Positions 21,503-31,114 of a stretch of 64,000 nucleotides of DNA are shown piece after piece. This DNA comes from Myxocyprinus asiaticus (lineage: Eukaryota > Chordata > Actinopteri > Cypriniformes > Catostomidae): positions 16,461,001 to 16,525,000 of the forward strand of contig NC_059346.1 in the NCBI RefSeq assembly GCF_019703515.2. The letters run 5' to 3'. A program made the position numbers and the translations under genes. The stretch's first letter is position 1. Every line of letters begins with the position of its first letter. The notes beneath the pieces are model-generated. The model was not told the origin of the DNA, searched no databases, and worked only from the letters and a program-made list of their open reading frames with translations.

Positions 21503-23160
21503 AGAGATAATGCCACCAGGTTGGAATTTTCAGGAAAAACTTATAAATTGATTAAAAATTAAAACAGTATTCCCAAGAGAACATGTTTTGTTTTAAATAT
21601 TTTGATTAGAAAAAGGAAAAATGAAGAAACACCTGGAATATTTCTTTAAAAATTGCCAATTTTGTATTTTAGTCAAAGATACTAATTAAGAATAAAATTG
21701 TTTGCTGTGCACTCCGTCCATCTGAGTGGGATCTTTTCTGGGATGGGACCTTAGAATATGTTCAAACACAAACACTGATCATTTGATTCTATGCATTTTA
21801 ACAGCTGAAGATGTTCGTTGTAGCATAAATAGCTCTGTGGCCCCACTCCGCATAGGATTAGGGATGTGGTTATTCCCAGTTAGGATTCCAGCTGTCAAGA
21901 GAAAGACAAGAGGATAATCTCACTCAGAGCGAACCAACCAAAGACTGATCAGGGAATGTTCCACTGGAACCACTGTGGTGTGTGACTAATTCAGCTTATC
22001 CATGGAATAACCCGAATAAACTCCCCAGATTGTTCCATATGCAGCATGCTGGTCTTAAATACACACGATGGAAAGACAGAGAGAGAGTTGATTTGAAAGA
22101 AAGAAGGCTAAAAAGACTTTCTTTATAGATTTTTGTGTGTGCGTAAATCGTTTGTTTAGCGTTGAAGGTTAGAGGAGCTCTCTTAACATAAAAATAACTT
22201 AATTTTCAGTTCGCATGGTCTGCTTGGAAATGGCGCATGCATGCATGCATATTTTGAGAGAAAGACAGTCTGTCATTTTCTGTAATACTGAAGTGATGAG
22301 CAACAGCAGCAATACACTAAAAATGCATTAGTACTCCTCAAATATACATGAAAGAAGAGGAAGAGAGAGAATGGCATATCATTATATTTCTAAATATATT
22401 TAACCCCAATTAATACATTTATTAGAAGCCAAACACATTATGTGGTGTGTGTGCGTGCACTGAATTTTAAGTCAGGGAGTGTCATATGCCATACCCCATA
22501 GGGAGGATGGGTGCACACGTACAAACACCGCCTGTTGTGAGCATGTAGTTCTAGTAACACTGTAGCTATGCAATATTTATTACACATATTAAATATGTGT
22601 TGTATCTTTTGCTACCTAAACAAGATGACTGGGAGTTCATTCATACCCTTAGACTCAGGTACATACAGTTGTTCAAGGATATCCATTGCTGGCAATCACT
22701 GCCATCACAATATTTCTGTTGTCTGCATATGAAAACTGTCTGGCAAGGCTCTGTCCTTTTATCTAGCACTGTTCTGTTACTGAATGTTAGTTTACAGCTG
22801 TGCTCTGTGTTTGTACTCGGGTAGGAAAATATATATACAAGTAGACATATTAATATATTGCTGTATCCATATTGTACACCGGTGTAGACAAATAAGAAAA
22901 AGTCAAATTTTTCTGCATCATACTGTTGGTTCTGTTTCAACAGACACTGTGTTGTAAATACAATAGAGCAGTGATTCCCAATCCAGGGTATGTGTATCCA
23001 AGGGAGTACTTCAGCATATTCCTGAGGATACTTATAAAGATTTTATTGGTAAGCCTATTAAACAGAATTCACAACTTTCAAATAGAAAATAGGGCTAAAT
23101 CATGAGATAAAAATTATAATAATAAAAAAAAATAACAATCTGAATTTTTTTATTATTATA
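21503..23160. other. Unassigned sequence
   Basis: No gene or defined element is seen. It is moderately AT-rich with ordinary complexity. Bases 21720-22030 are somewhat richer in GC but have no frame longer than about 60 codons. Confidence 0.4.
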
Positions 23161-23164
23161 ATTT

Positions 23165-23350
23165 TTATGTGATAGTTCACCTAAAGATTACTTTCTAACA
23201 CAGAATATAAAATGAATGTTAGGGCCTGACAGTCTCAGTTTATAAACAGTTTCTATAAAAAATTATCTCTTTGTGTTCCATGGAAGAAAGAAAGCCACAC
23301 AGGTTTGGAATGAAGGTAATTGATGACAGAATTTTCATTTTTGTTTCATT
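23165..23350. repeat. Decayed MITE (GATAGTTCACC family)
   Basis: GTGATAGTTCACCTAAAG at the left and TTTGTGTTCCATGGAAGAAAGAAAG...GGTTTGGAATGA...GACAGAATTTTCATT at the right are typical of the family seen at 34286-34841. Confidence 0.55.
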
Positions 23351-23460
23351 TTGACTTGAAACGATTAGCACAATCAGTTACTTTTTTAGGAAGAAAACAA
23401 AATAGTATGTGTAAGTTTTGTCATCTTGAGTGAATGACACTTATAGTTGAACATATACAC

Positions 23461-23930
23461 TTACTGAGCATTTTATTAGGAACACTATGGTTCTACTAAA
23501 GTGCCCGACGTAGTCTTCTGCTGCTGTAGCCCATCTGCCTCAAGGTACGTGTTGTGCATTCTGGGATGCTATTCTGCTCACTATAATTGTACAGAGTGGT
23601 TATCTGAGTTACCGTAGCCTTTCTGTCATCTCGAACCAGTCTGGCCATTCTCCGTTGACTTCTCTCATCAACAAGGCATTTTTGTCCCCAGAATTACCGC
23701 TCACTGGATGTTTTTTGTTATTGGCACCATTCTGAGTAAACTCTAGAGATTGTTGTGCATGAAAATGCCAGGAGATCAGCAGTTACAGAAATACTCAAAT
23801 CAGCCTTTCTGGCACCAACAATCATGCCATGATCGAAATCACTGAGATCACATTTTTTCCCCATTCTGATGGTTGATGTGAACATTAAATGAAGCTCCTG
23901 AGCGATATCTGCATGATTTTATATAAATTA
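23461..23930 (-). mobile_element. Tc1-derived fragment with N-terminal transposase HTH
   Basis: The left end TTACTGAGCATTTTATTAGG is shared with 48314-48734. On the minus strand the interior carries Tc1-type DNA-binding sequence (LSISVTADLL, TTISRVYSEWC, then VDERSQRRMARLV) with stops. The catalytic DDE part is absent. The interior also aligns with 30601-30960. Confidence 0.75.
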
Positions 23931-24244
23931 TGCATGATTTATATATAAATACAGTATATACACTGTATATAAAGACTCTATACAAAGGTAGGTTTGATAC
24001 TGATATCAAACTAAATGCAGTTATAAAATAACAGATTCTATATCTCTCAAACTACTTTAGTTACAGAAGAAGCAACTTGGTGAATCTGTTTTCACCAACA
24101 GTGTCAATTGTTTGTAGTGATCATTGTGATGGCCTTTTTAATAATATTACTGATAATGCTACATGATTTCCAGTAAAATAAGAGTTTAAAACCTGCACAT
24201 AACTGTATATCTGTATATAAAATATCCGAACAGCATTATTGCTC
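23931..24244. other. Unassigned AT-rich sequence
   Basis: No gene or defined element is visible. Confidence 0.4.
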
Positions 24245-24480
24245 TATTGTATATTTCTCTTTTTTTTATCTGTTATATCTTAATTTTTTTATTTTTTGTC
24301 ACTATATGTATATATATATATATATTTAAATGTAAATGTATGTATGTATATATATATATGTATATATATATATGGTTGCATTCTCTTTGCACTGGAAGCT
24401 TCTGTCGCCATGACAAATTCCTTGTGTGTGTAAGCATACTTGGCAATAAAGCTCATTCTGATTCTGATTCTGAAAAAGAA
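24245..24480 (+). mobile_element. 3' tail of an L2/CR1-like LINE with TA/TG microsatellites
   Basis: The segment contains ATGACAAATTCCTTGTGTGTG, ACTTGGCAATAAAGC and then a (TCTGAT)n tail near 24458-24471. This is the common 3' end of L2/CR1-like fish LINEs. Microsatellite runs occupy 24305-24375. No RT is upstream. Confidence 0.65.
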
Positions 24481-26283
24481 CATTTATGGTCTTGTGTCAT
24501 TTTAGCCTTAGTCATGGGGCTGTGGGGAACATTAGAATAGAATAGAACAGAGAATAAATTAGAACATAATCTTCATTTATGAGCAACAGCCTTACCAAAC
24601 AGAATAGAATGGAATAGAATAGAATAAAATAGAACCTTAATTTATCAGCATCAGCCATAGCCACTACACCGATATCAAGGAGGATGAAGGATCCCATTCA
24701 AAGCTTTCCTTGACCACTGAGACCACTGAATATGCAATGCATATTATTACACAAATCCACACTGAAGAGACAGGGGTATAAGTGTGTGTGTTTCTCCCCA
24801 AGCGTGTGTAACAGGATGATCTGAGGCTCTCAGGATGAAATTTTTAATGATTTGAGTTATTCACGCTTCAGCACGCCTGCTACGCTGATGAGTGTGTGTT
24901 TGTGATTCATGCATCAATGCATTACCAGACTCAATCTGCATTACCGACTAAATGTAAGGTAGCCAATTATGTGTACATCAGTCTGCCTCTAAAAGATAGA
25001 GAGAAAGAGAGGCCATATCTTAAAGCATATGTGTCATAGACAGTGAGTCATTGCATGTCTAAATGTGTCTGTATGTGTATACTGATGGAAGTTTTTAGCT
25101 ATTTATGGAAGTGAGTCTGAGCTAACTCATACATACTGTACATTTAGACAAAACCAAAGAAAACATTTTCACAATTTCATAGTTTTACTAAAAATCTCCA
25201 TGTTTTGTTCATCAGAATGCTCCATTTAATTTTTAATTGCTTGACTTGAGATAATTGCAAAAAAATACAAATTAATAAATAAATAAAAGCATGGATAATT
25301 GATTAAAGCTGGTGTGAAGACAAGCCTTCTGTATATCAATCAACAATACTTTGGTTCCTAAGTTGCATAGATTTCAGCACCTTGGACAGCAACAAACCAG
25401 AGACACGTGGGCAGTTGGTGACGAGCAGGTAAAAACACATCTGACACAGATTTAAGTTCATCAGCAAAAAAAGATGCTGGTGTCCCAGTTTTGCAAGGAA
25501 ACCTCTCAAGTCTCTCTCTCTCTCTCTCAGACATGGGTCACACATCAACCCTCGGCTGATGCTGACTCCTGTTCCACACCCTTAGCATGAGATAACCTCA
25601 AAGTGCTTCACCCCTCTTCCACCTCCATGATCACCGACAACCTCTTCTCCGCCAGACTCTGCACCTCCGCCATGGTCTCGTGTACCCACACCTTTGACTA
25701 CAGCAAAAGAACTGCCCACAGATGGTAAGAGCCATTGGACTGACATGTAAAGTGATCAGTCACACAAGTTTGTTTTGTTTGTATTTCTAATGACATATTA
25801 TACCACAATAAAAGACTGGCATGGAAAAATGTATTTAAATGATGGTGCGCTGTCTCCACAAACGATTGTATGGAAAAAGTGGAAAAATGTTGTAATGTGT
25901 AGTGTCTAATAATTATTTGTGATTAAGGTATAATGTTGCTATCAAAAAAATATTTCAGAATAATTTTCAATAGCCATTAATGAAGAATTATTATTATTTC
26001 TTCATTTTTGTTCCATTTTGTTCCACACCATTTTTAAAACTTTTCTGAACTTATTTAAACAGTCTTTTATTGTGTAGAATAGAATAATCTATTTTGGAAT
26101 ACTTTTCAATGGGCTTTAATGGAGAAGGATACTTTTTAATGGAGAAGGATACTTTTTGGATCCAGATGAAGTTACAGCATCTACCAGCAGCAGAAGCCAA
26201 CTGCTATGCTAACCAGCCAAACTTTGTTCCTTTGAGATCAACAAGGTAGCTGCTGTTTTTTTTTTTTTTTTTATAGCCAAAAG
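24481..26283. other. Mostly unassigned sequence
   Basis: A short AATAG-type repeat lies at 24533-24635. The block 24800-25010 is non-repetitive with several ATTA cores and might be regulatory, but this is a guess. A 21-base direct repeat (ATGGAGAAGGATACTTTTT) occurs at 26119 and 26140. A possible exon is listed separately. Confidence 0.4.
25531..25724 (+). other. Possible non-coding or 5' exon (splice-signal-bounded block)
   Basis: A (TC)n tract ending CAG (25530) precedes this GC-richer block, which ends GATG followed by GTAAGAG (25725). All three frames have a stop in the first half, so it cannot be an internal coding exon. An ATG at 25627 opens a frame (MITDNLFSARLCTSAMV) that continues to the donor. 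It may be a 5' exon, a long non-coding RNA exon or chance. Confidence 0.25.
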
Positions 26284-26628
26284 TGTAACGTTGGGTACGT
26301 GGAGTGGAAGAGAGGAGAGGCAGGAGTAGATTCTTTCAGTCTTTTAATTATAAACGCTGGAGTGGAACAAACGATAACGCTAAACATCACAAAATAACTT
26401 AACAAGGAAACAATTCATCAACACAACGTAACACTTCAAGGACTGACAAATGAATGAACAAAACTAGAGGGTATTTAAACACAAGGAGCTAAATGAGGGG
26501 ATGGAATACAGGTGTGGATGATGAAGAACAGATGGAAGTGATGAGGGCAGTGAAACACTGGAGATGTAGTCCAGATGAAAACTTAAAATAAGAGACCTTG
26601 AATAATGTGAGGGAGACAGACTGTGACA
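26284..26628 (-). mobile_element. Solo LTR (Gypsy-like), family A
   Basis: On the minus strand the segment starts TGTCACAGTCTG and ends CCCAACGTTACA, so it has TG...CA ends. It includes an AATTAAAAGAC signal about 55 bases before its end. It is 345 bp. The flanks are AAAAG and GAAAG, a possible 5-bp target duplication with one change. No internal retroviral-type sequence is attached. Confidence 0.75.
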
Positions 26629-27100
26629 GAAAGGAAGAGTTACTAATTCTTTTATTGTATTTCTGAGAAATTCTGTGGTTTTCACCACTTTGAAACACAT
26701 TCAAAGATTGAGATTGTTCGTCATAATACTTTGTTTCCCAAGGTCTGTTTGTCGCTGTTCCAGTACTTTGAGGACACCTGGGCTGCCGCCTACCAAGCTC
26801 TTATTGAAAGCATTTCACTTGCATTCTACCACTTGTCAAACTTAGCCAGTCAACCGCACCAAAGAACAGCCTCGCAGGGGAGTTAAATAAAATGCCCCAG
26901 AAGCAGTGACTTCAGCTGTATTCTGAACTGAATCTTTAGAGTGCTACTGACAGCAATATGTTGCGGCTGAAAGCTAATTGTTGAGTTTATAAGCTTATTG
27001 TGGGATTTCTATGGTAGATGGATGTGTATGGATGAATATGATGATCCTATTCATATAAGGAATTGGTTTCGTGTAAAAAGGTCACAGTTTTGTCACAGTG
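26629..27100. other. Unassigned, with a stop-to-stop frame at 26644-26886
   Basis: The plus frame reads about 80 codons without ATG, including LSLFQYFEDTWAAAYQAL. No family could be assigned. There is no clear repeat. Confidence 0.35.
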
Positions 27101-27102
27101 TC

Positions 27103-27625
27103 TTAAAGGACTGTTCCAGGTTCAAAATAAGGTTAGCTCAATCTGCAGCATTTGTCGATTACCACAGACAGTTTTTTTGACTTGTCTCGCAGCTTGTAAA
27201 AACAAACAAAATATGTGTTTACATCAATGCAGATACATTGAAAGTCATAGGGCAAGATCAGAGTTTTTAAAAATGTTGCTGTTCAGAAATGTGCAGTTTA
27301 TAGTTTTGTTAAAGCACTTAAATTAATTCATCCATACAAATTATTTTGTTGTTCAAGCTTCAAAGTTGTCTAAATTATCCTTTTAGCAGTGAGACTACTG
27401 TTATATAACAGAAAGGGTTGTTATGCATTACAAACATAATTTTGTGGGTGGATTTTTCTCGTAAAAACAATATTTTGCAGAGTGTTATGTAATTCCATTT
27501 TTGCTATCATTACGTGTATAATGTGAATGTTACCGGGTTTACCAGCATTACATGGTCATAACAGGAGTTTGTGCATATAACTTTGTACTGAAAAGGTTAG
27601 CTAGCAGTTCTATTACACTTCCCTC
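27103..27625. repeat. MITE (TTCCAGGTTCAA family), both parts present
   Basis: The left end AAAGGACTGTTCCAGGTTCAA matches the inverted end at 19880. The right part (TATAACTTTGTACTGAAAAGG) matches 19607-19630. The terminal inverted partner at the right is lost. Confidence 0.65.
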
Positions 27626-27689
27626 TTGTTAACACGTATAATGTATTAGCCCTCTAATGAAGTGCATTACAGTAAATTACATTTTTATC

Positions 27690-27900
27690 AGGGCTGTCAA
27701 TCGATTAAATTTGTACTTAATGAAATGTACATGACATGCAGATTAATAAATCAAATTAATCGCAATTCATCACATATATCAATATTTTCTGAGAAAGGCC
27801 CCCAAATAAAATATAATTTAATAGAAATAATACATAATAACTCAAATAATTTTTAAAACCTCGAATAATGCAAATAAAACAAGTTCATAATCATTTTTAA
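27690..27900. repeat. hAT-like MITE end (GGGCTGTCAATCGATTAA)
   Basis: GGGCTGTCAATCGATTAAA with a nearby ATTAATCGCAATTCA is typical of a common fish non-autonomous repeat. The opposite end was not found. Confidence 0.4.
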
Positions 27901-27939
27901 ACAACACAATACTAATGTTTTAACTTAGGAAGAGTTCAG

Positions 27940-28399
27940 AAATCAATATTTGGTGGAATAACACTGATTTACAATCACAGCTTTCATGCGTCTTGGCATG
28001 CTTTCTATCAGTCTTTCACATTGCTGTTGGGTGACTTTATGCCACTCTGGTGCAACAATTTAAGCAGCTCGGCTTTGTTTGATGGCCATCCACCTTCCTC
28101 TTGATCACATTCCAGAGGTTTTCAATGGGGTTCAAGTTTGGAGATTGGGCTGGCCATGACAGGGTCTTGATCCGGTCGTCCTCCATCCACACCTTGATTG
28201 ACCTGGCTGTGTGGCATTGAGCATTGTCCTGCTGGAAAAAACAATCCTCGGAGTTGGGGAACATTGTCAAAGCAGAAGGAAGCAAGTTTTCTTCCAAGAT
28301 AACCTTGTATGTGGCTTGATTCATGCGTCCTTCACAAAGACAAATCTGCCCGATTCCCGCCTTGCTGAAGCACCCCCAGATCATCACCAAACCTCCACC
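27940..28399 (-). pseudogene. Tc1-like transposase, C-terminal half
   Basis: The minus strand reads GGGLVMIWGCFSKAGIGQ, FFQQDNAQCHTA (second catalytic Asp), SPNLNPIENLWNVIKRK (third catalytic Glu intact), then a frameshift near 28080 before the C-terminal part that ends around 27950. The first catalytic Asp and the HTH domains are missing. At 28399/28400 the strand of the Tc1 similarity flips: the sequence to the right is the same gene read on the plus strand. Confidence 0.88.
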
Positions 28400-28429
28400 T
28401 GGTTGTCTAATGGTTAGATGGAGATCTGG
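28400..28429 (+). pseudogene. Tc1-like transposase, inverted middle fragment (left piece)
   Basis: The short plus-strand piece TGGTTGTCTAATGGTTAG continues after the nested element at 29325 (GGAGAGGCTTTCAAGCC) as GEAFKPQ...KFGGGSE. This is the segment just before GGGxVMxWG in Tc1 transposases. It stands head-to-head with the minus-strand half at 27940-28399. Confidence 0.65.
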
Positions 28430-29324
28430 GTAGGGTTGCACCAGCTGTGCGTAAGTTCTCACATAAGTTAGGACGGAAAGTTCACACTAAGGGCATAGTA
28501 ACTACTAGTTAGTTTGTAACTAAGTCAGTCCTTAATTTGGTTGCACCACCTGTTCTTAAGGCAAGACTTAACTAGTAGGTCGTAAGCTCTCCGTAATGTA
28601 ATGCATAGTCACATATTATGACGTTTACCTGTATTTATCCAATAAGCAGCCTTCATATTTATACACAGAAGTATTAAAAAGCCGTGAACTCCAATCTGAT
28701 CTTGTTACGGTTGATGTTCAAACCTTGTTTGTTCACGTAACTGTCAGCTGTAATATATTTATATCCCCATTAAAATATGATACGTAATAAAAGTAGATTT
28801 GATAAATTGTATATTTGCCCTATGTAAATAACAATATTATAGGAACTGTATCTAAAATAAATGAGGGGTGATAAATAAATACTAATACAACAGGCTGGAA
28901 AAATAGACATTTATTCATTTTAATATCCTATATATATTTGGAATGTGTTGAAACTTGACACCAGGCGATGCACCCTGAAAACTACACGTTAGAACAGTTT
29001 CATGCTGAAGAGCCGCTTAAAAGTAAGTTTTTTTATTCTCTCTCTTATAAATGTCAACATCATAATGTATGTTGAAATGATTGATGCCTGTCACGCAAAA
29101 CATGAGCTCATTGATGTCATAAAATATCAGTCTGCTTTTTATTCCATCCATTACGCCTGGTCGGAGGCTTCCGTAAATATTTAGTTTATATGTAGGGTTA
29201 CATTCTACCTAAGTTTAATGGTGCAACACTAAAATATTTAGTAGTGCATAAGTTGTGACTTAGTGCCCATTTACGCCACAACTAGGCTAAGTTTGAACTT
29301 ACGCACAGCTGGTGCAACCGGCCC
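28430..29324. mobile_element. Non-autonomous TIR element (GGTTGCACCAGCTG termini) inserted in Tc1 fragment
   Basis: A perfect 24-bp inverted repeat lies at 28434-28457 and 29296-29319, starting GGTTGCACCAGCTGTGCG. CTGG occurs on both sides (28426-28429 and 29325-29328), consistent with a short target duplication inside the Tc1 sequence. Subterminal repeats of GTAAG/CTTAC type and AACTAGT lie within both arms. The 895-bp interior has no transposase frame; the frame at 29002-29184 looks random. Confidence 0.8.
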
Positions 29325-29501
29325 CTGGAGAGGCTTTCAAGCCACAGAGTTTCGCACCCAGAGGGAAATTTGGTGGAGGTTCGGAGATATTATATCCAGA
29401 GAACCTGCGGCCGAATCACAGCAGTGCTGATGTAGGGCCATATCGCACTCTTGCTCATGTGATATTACTTATATATACTGTATATGTATATACTGTATAT
29501 G

Positions 29502-29504
<3 letters not shown>
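29325..29504 (+). repeat. Tc1 middle fragment (right piece) and unclassified repeat end
   Basis: Bases 29325-29385 encode GEAFKPQSFAPRGKFGGGSE on the plus strand, continuing the fragment at 28400. From about 29385 the text ATTATATCCAGAGAACCTGC...CATATCGCACTCTTGCTC belongs to another, unclassified, repeat. Confidence 0.5.

Positions 29505-29595
<91 letters not shown>
29505..29595. repeat. (AT)n then (GT)n microsatellite
   Basis: About 43 bases of AT are followed by about 44 bases of GT, directly abutting the left end of the Tc1 element at 29596. The mirror-image pair, (GT)n then (AT)n, abuts its right end. Confidence 0.95.
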
Positions 29596-29597
<2 letters not shown>

Positions 29598-30450
29598 CAC
29601 ACTGGCGGCCAAAAGTTTGGAATAATGTACAGATTTTGCTCTTATGGAAAGAAATTGGTACTTTTATTCACCAAAGTGGCGTTCAACTGATCACAATGTA
29701 TGGTCAGGACATTAATAACATGAAAAATTACTATTACAACTATTACAATTTTTCAGAACTTCTTAAACTACTACAAAGAATTCTCATAAAAAATTCCTCC
29801 ACGTGCAGCAATGACAGCTTTGCAGATCCTTGGCATTCTAGCTGTCAGTTTGTCCAGATATACAGGTGACATTTCACTCCACACTTCCTGTAGCACTTGC
29901 CATAGATGTGGCTGTCTTTTTGGGCAATTCTCATGCACCTTACAGTCTAGCTGATCCCACAAAAGCTCAGTGGGGTTAAGATCCATAACACTCTTTTTTT
30001 TTGGCAATTTCAAGAATTGTATAGCCTTCATTCCTCAAAACAATGATTGACTGACGAGTTTCTAGAGAAAGCTGTTTCTTTTTTTGCCATTTTTGACCTA
30101 ATATTGACCCAATATTGCATACTGTGGCAACTCAAAAACAAACACAAAGACAATGTTAAGCTTCATTTAATGAACCAAATAGCTTTAAACTGTGTTTGAT
30201 ATAAAGGCAAGTGATTTTCTAGTACCAAATTAGCAATTAGCATGATTACTCAAGGATAAGGTGTTGGAGTGATGGCTGCTGGAAATGGGGCTGTCTAGAT
30301 TTGATAAAAAATTACTTTTTTTAAATAGTGATGGTGCTGTTATGTCCTGACTATACTTTGTGATCAGTTGAATGCCACTTAAAAAATTAACGTACCAATT
30401 TCCTTTCGAAACAGCAAAATCTGTATATTTTTCCAAACTTTTCGCCGCCA

Positions 30451-30454
<4 letters not shown>
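29596..30454 (-). mobile_element. Tc1-like element with internal deletion
   Basis: Inverted termini CACACTGGCGGCCAAAAGTTTGG at the left and CCAAACTTTTCGCCGCCAGTGTG at the right bound an 859-bp element on the minus strand. Transposase sequence consists of an N-terminal HTH segment fused to the C-terminal end, with the catalytic core deleted. The right arm (30190-30378) matches 8431-8625. Confidence 0.85.
29771..30083 (-). pseudogene. Tc1 transposase, N-terminus fused to C-terminus
   Basis: On the minus strand an HTH segment (LETRQSIIVLRNEGYTILE, about 30077-30010) is followed, near 29990 and in a different frame, by DLNPTELLWDQLDCKVHENC with the third catalytic Glu. The C-terminal region ends RGGIFYENSL at 29771. 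About two thirds of the normal transposase, including both catalytic Asp residues, is missing at the fusion point. Confidence 0.8.

Positions 30455-30500
<46 letters not shown>
30455..30500. repeat. (GT)n then (AT)n microsatellite
   Basis: About 18 bases of GT then about 27 of AT, mirror image of the repeat at 29505-29595. Confidence 0.93.
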
Positions 30501-30502
<2 letters not shown>

Positions 30503-31070
30503 ACCAATCAGCCACAACATTAAAACCAATATTGTGTAGGTCCCCCTTGTGCCACCCGCATCTCAGAATAGCATTCTGAGATTATATTCTTCTCACCACA
30601 TTTATACAGAGCGGTTATCTGAGTTACCGTAGACTTTGTCAGTTCAAACCAGTCTGGCTATTCTCTGTTGACTCTCATCAACAAGGCGTTTCTGTCCGCA
30701 GAACTGCCCCTCACTGGATGTTTTTTGTTTTTGGCACCATTCGGAGTAAATTCTAGAGACTGTTGTGTGTGAAAATCCCAGGAGATCAGCAGTTACAGGA
30801 ATACTCAAACCAGCCCACCTGGCACCAACAATCATCTATGCGATTATCTAATCAGCCAATTGTGTGGCAGCAGTGCAGTGCATAAAATCATGCAGATATG
30901 TGTCAGGAGCTTCAGTTAATGTTCAAATCAACCATCAGAAAGGGGAAAAATGTGATCTCAGTGATTTCGACTGGGGCATGATTGTTGGTGCCAGATGCGC
31001 TGTTTTGGTGGCACGAGGGGGACCTACACAATATTAGGCAGGTTGTTTTAATGTTGTGGCTGATCGGTGT
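30501..31070 (-). mobile_element. Tc1-derived non-autonomous element (ACACCRATCAGCCACAAC termini)
   Basis: The left end ACACCAATCAGCCACAACAT and the right end, its complement with one difference (ATGTTGTGGCTGATCGGTGT), bound 570 bp. The interior on the minus strand holds HTH sequence of a Tc1 transposase (WAGLSIPVTADLLGFSHTTV, then VDESQQRIARLV at 30835-30644). A second copy of the GATTTCGACTGGGGCATGAT type sequence lies near the right end. The catalytic half is absent. Confidence 0.82.
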
Positions 31071-31073
31071 ATG

Positions 31074-31076
<3 letters not shown>

Positions 31077-31111
<35 letters not shown>
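31077..31111. repeat. (TA)n microsatellite
   Basis: A run of about 34 bases of TA follows the element at 30501-31070. Confidence 0.9.

Positions 31112-31114
<3 letters not shown>

Noticed and set aside
26644..26886. Stop-to-stop frame with LFQYFEDTWAAAYQ
   Set aside because: It resembles transposase-type sequence only loosely, has no ATG, and no second motif supports a family.
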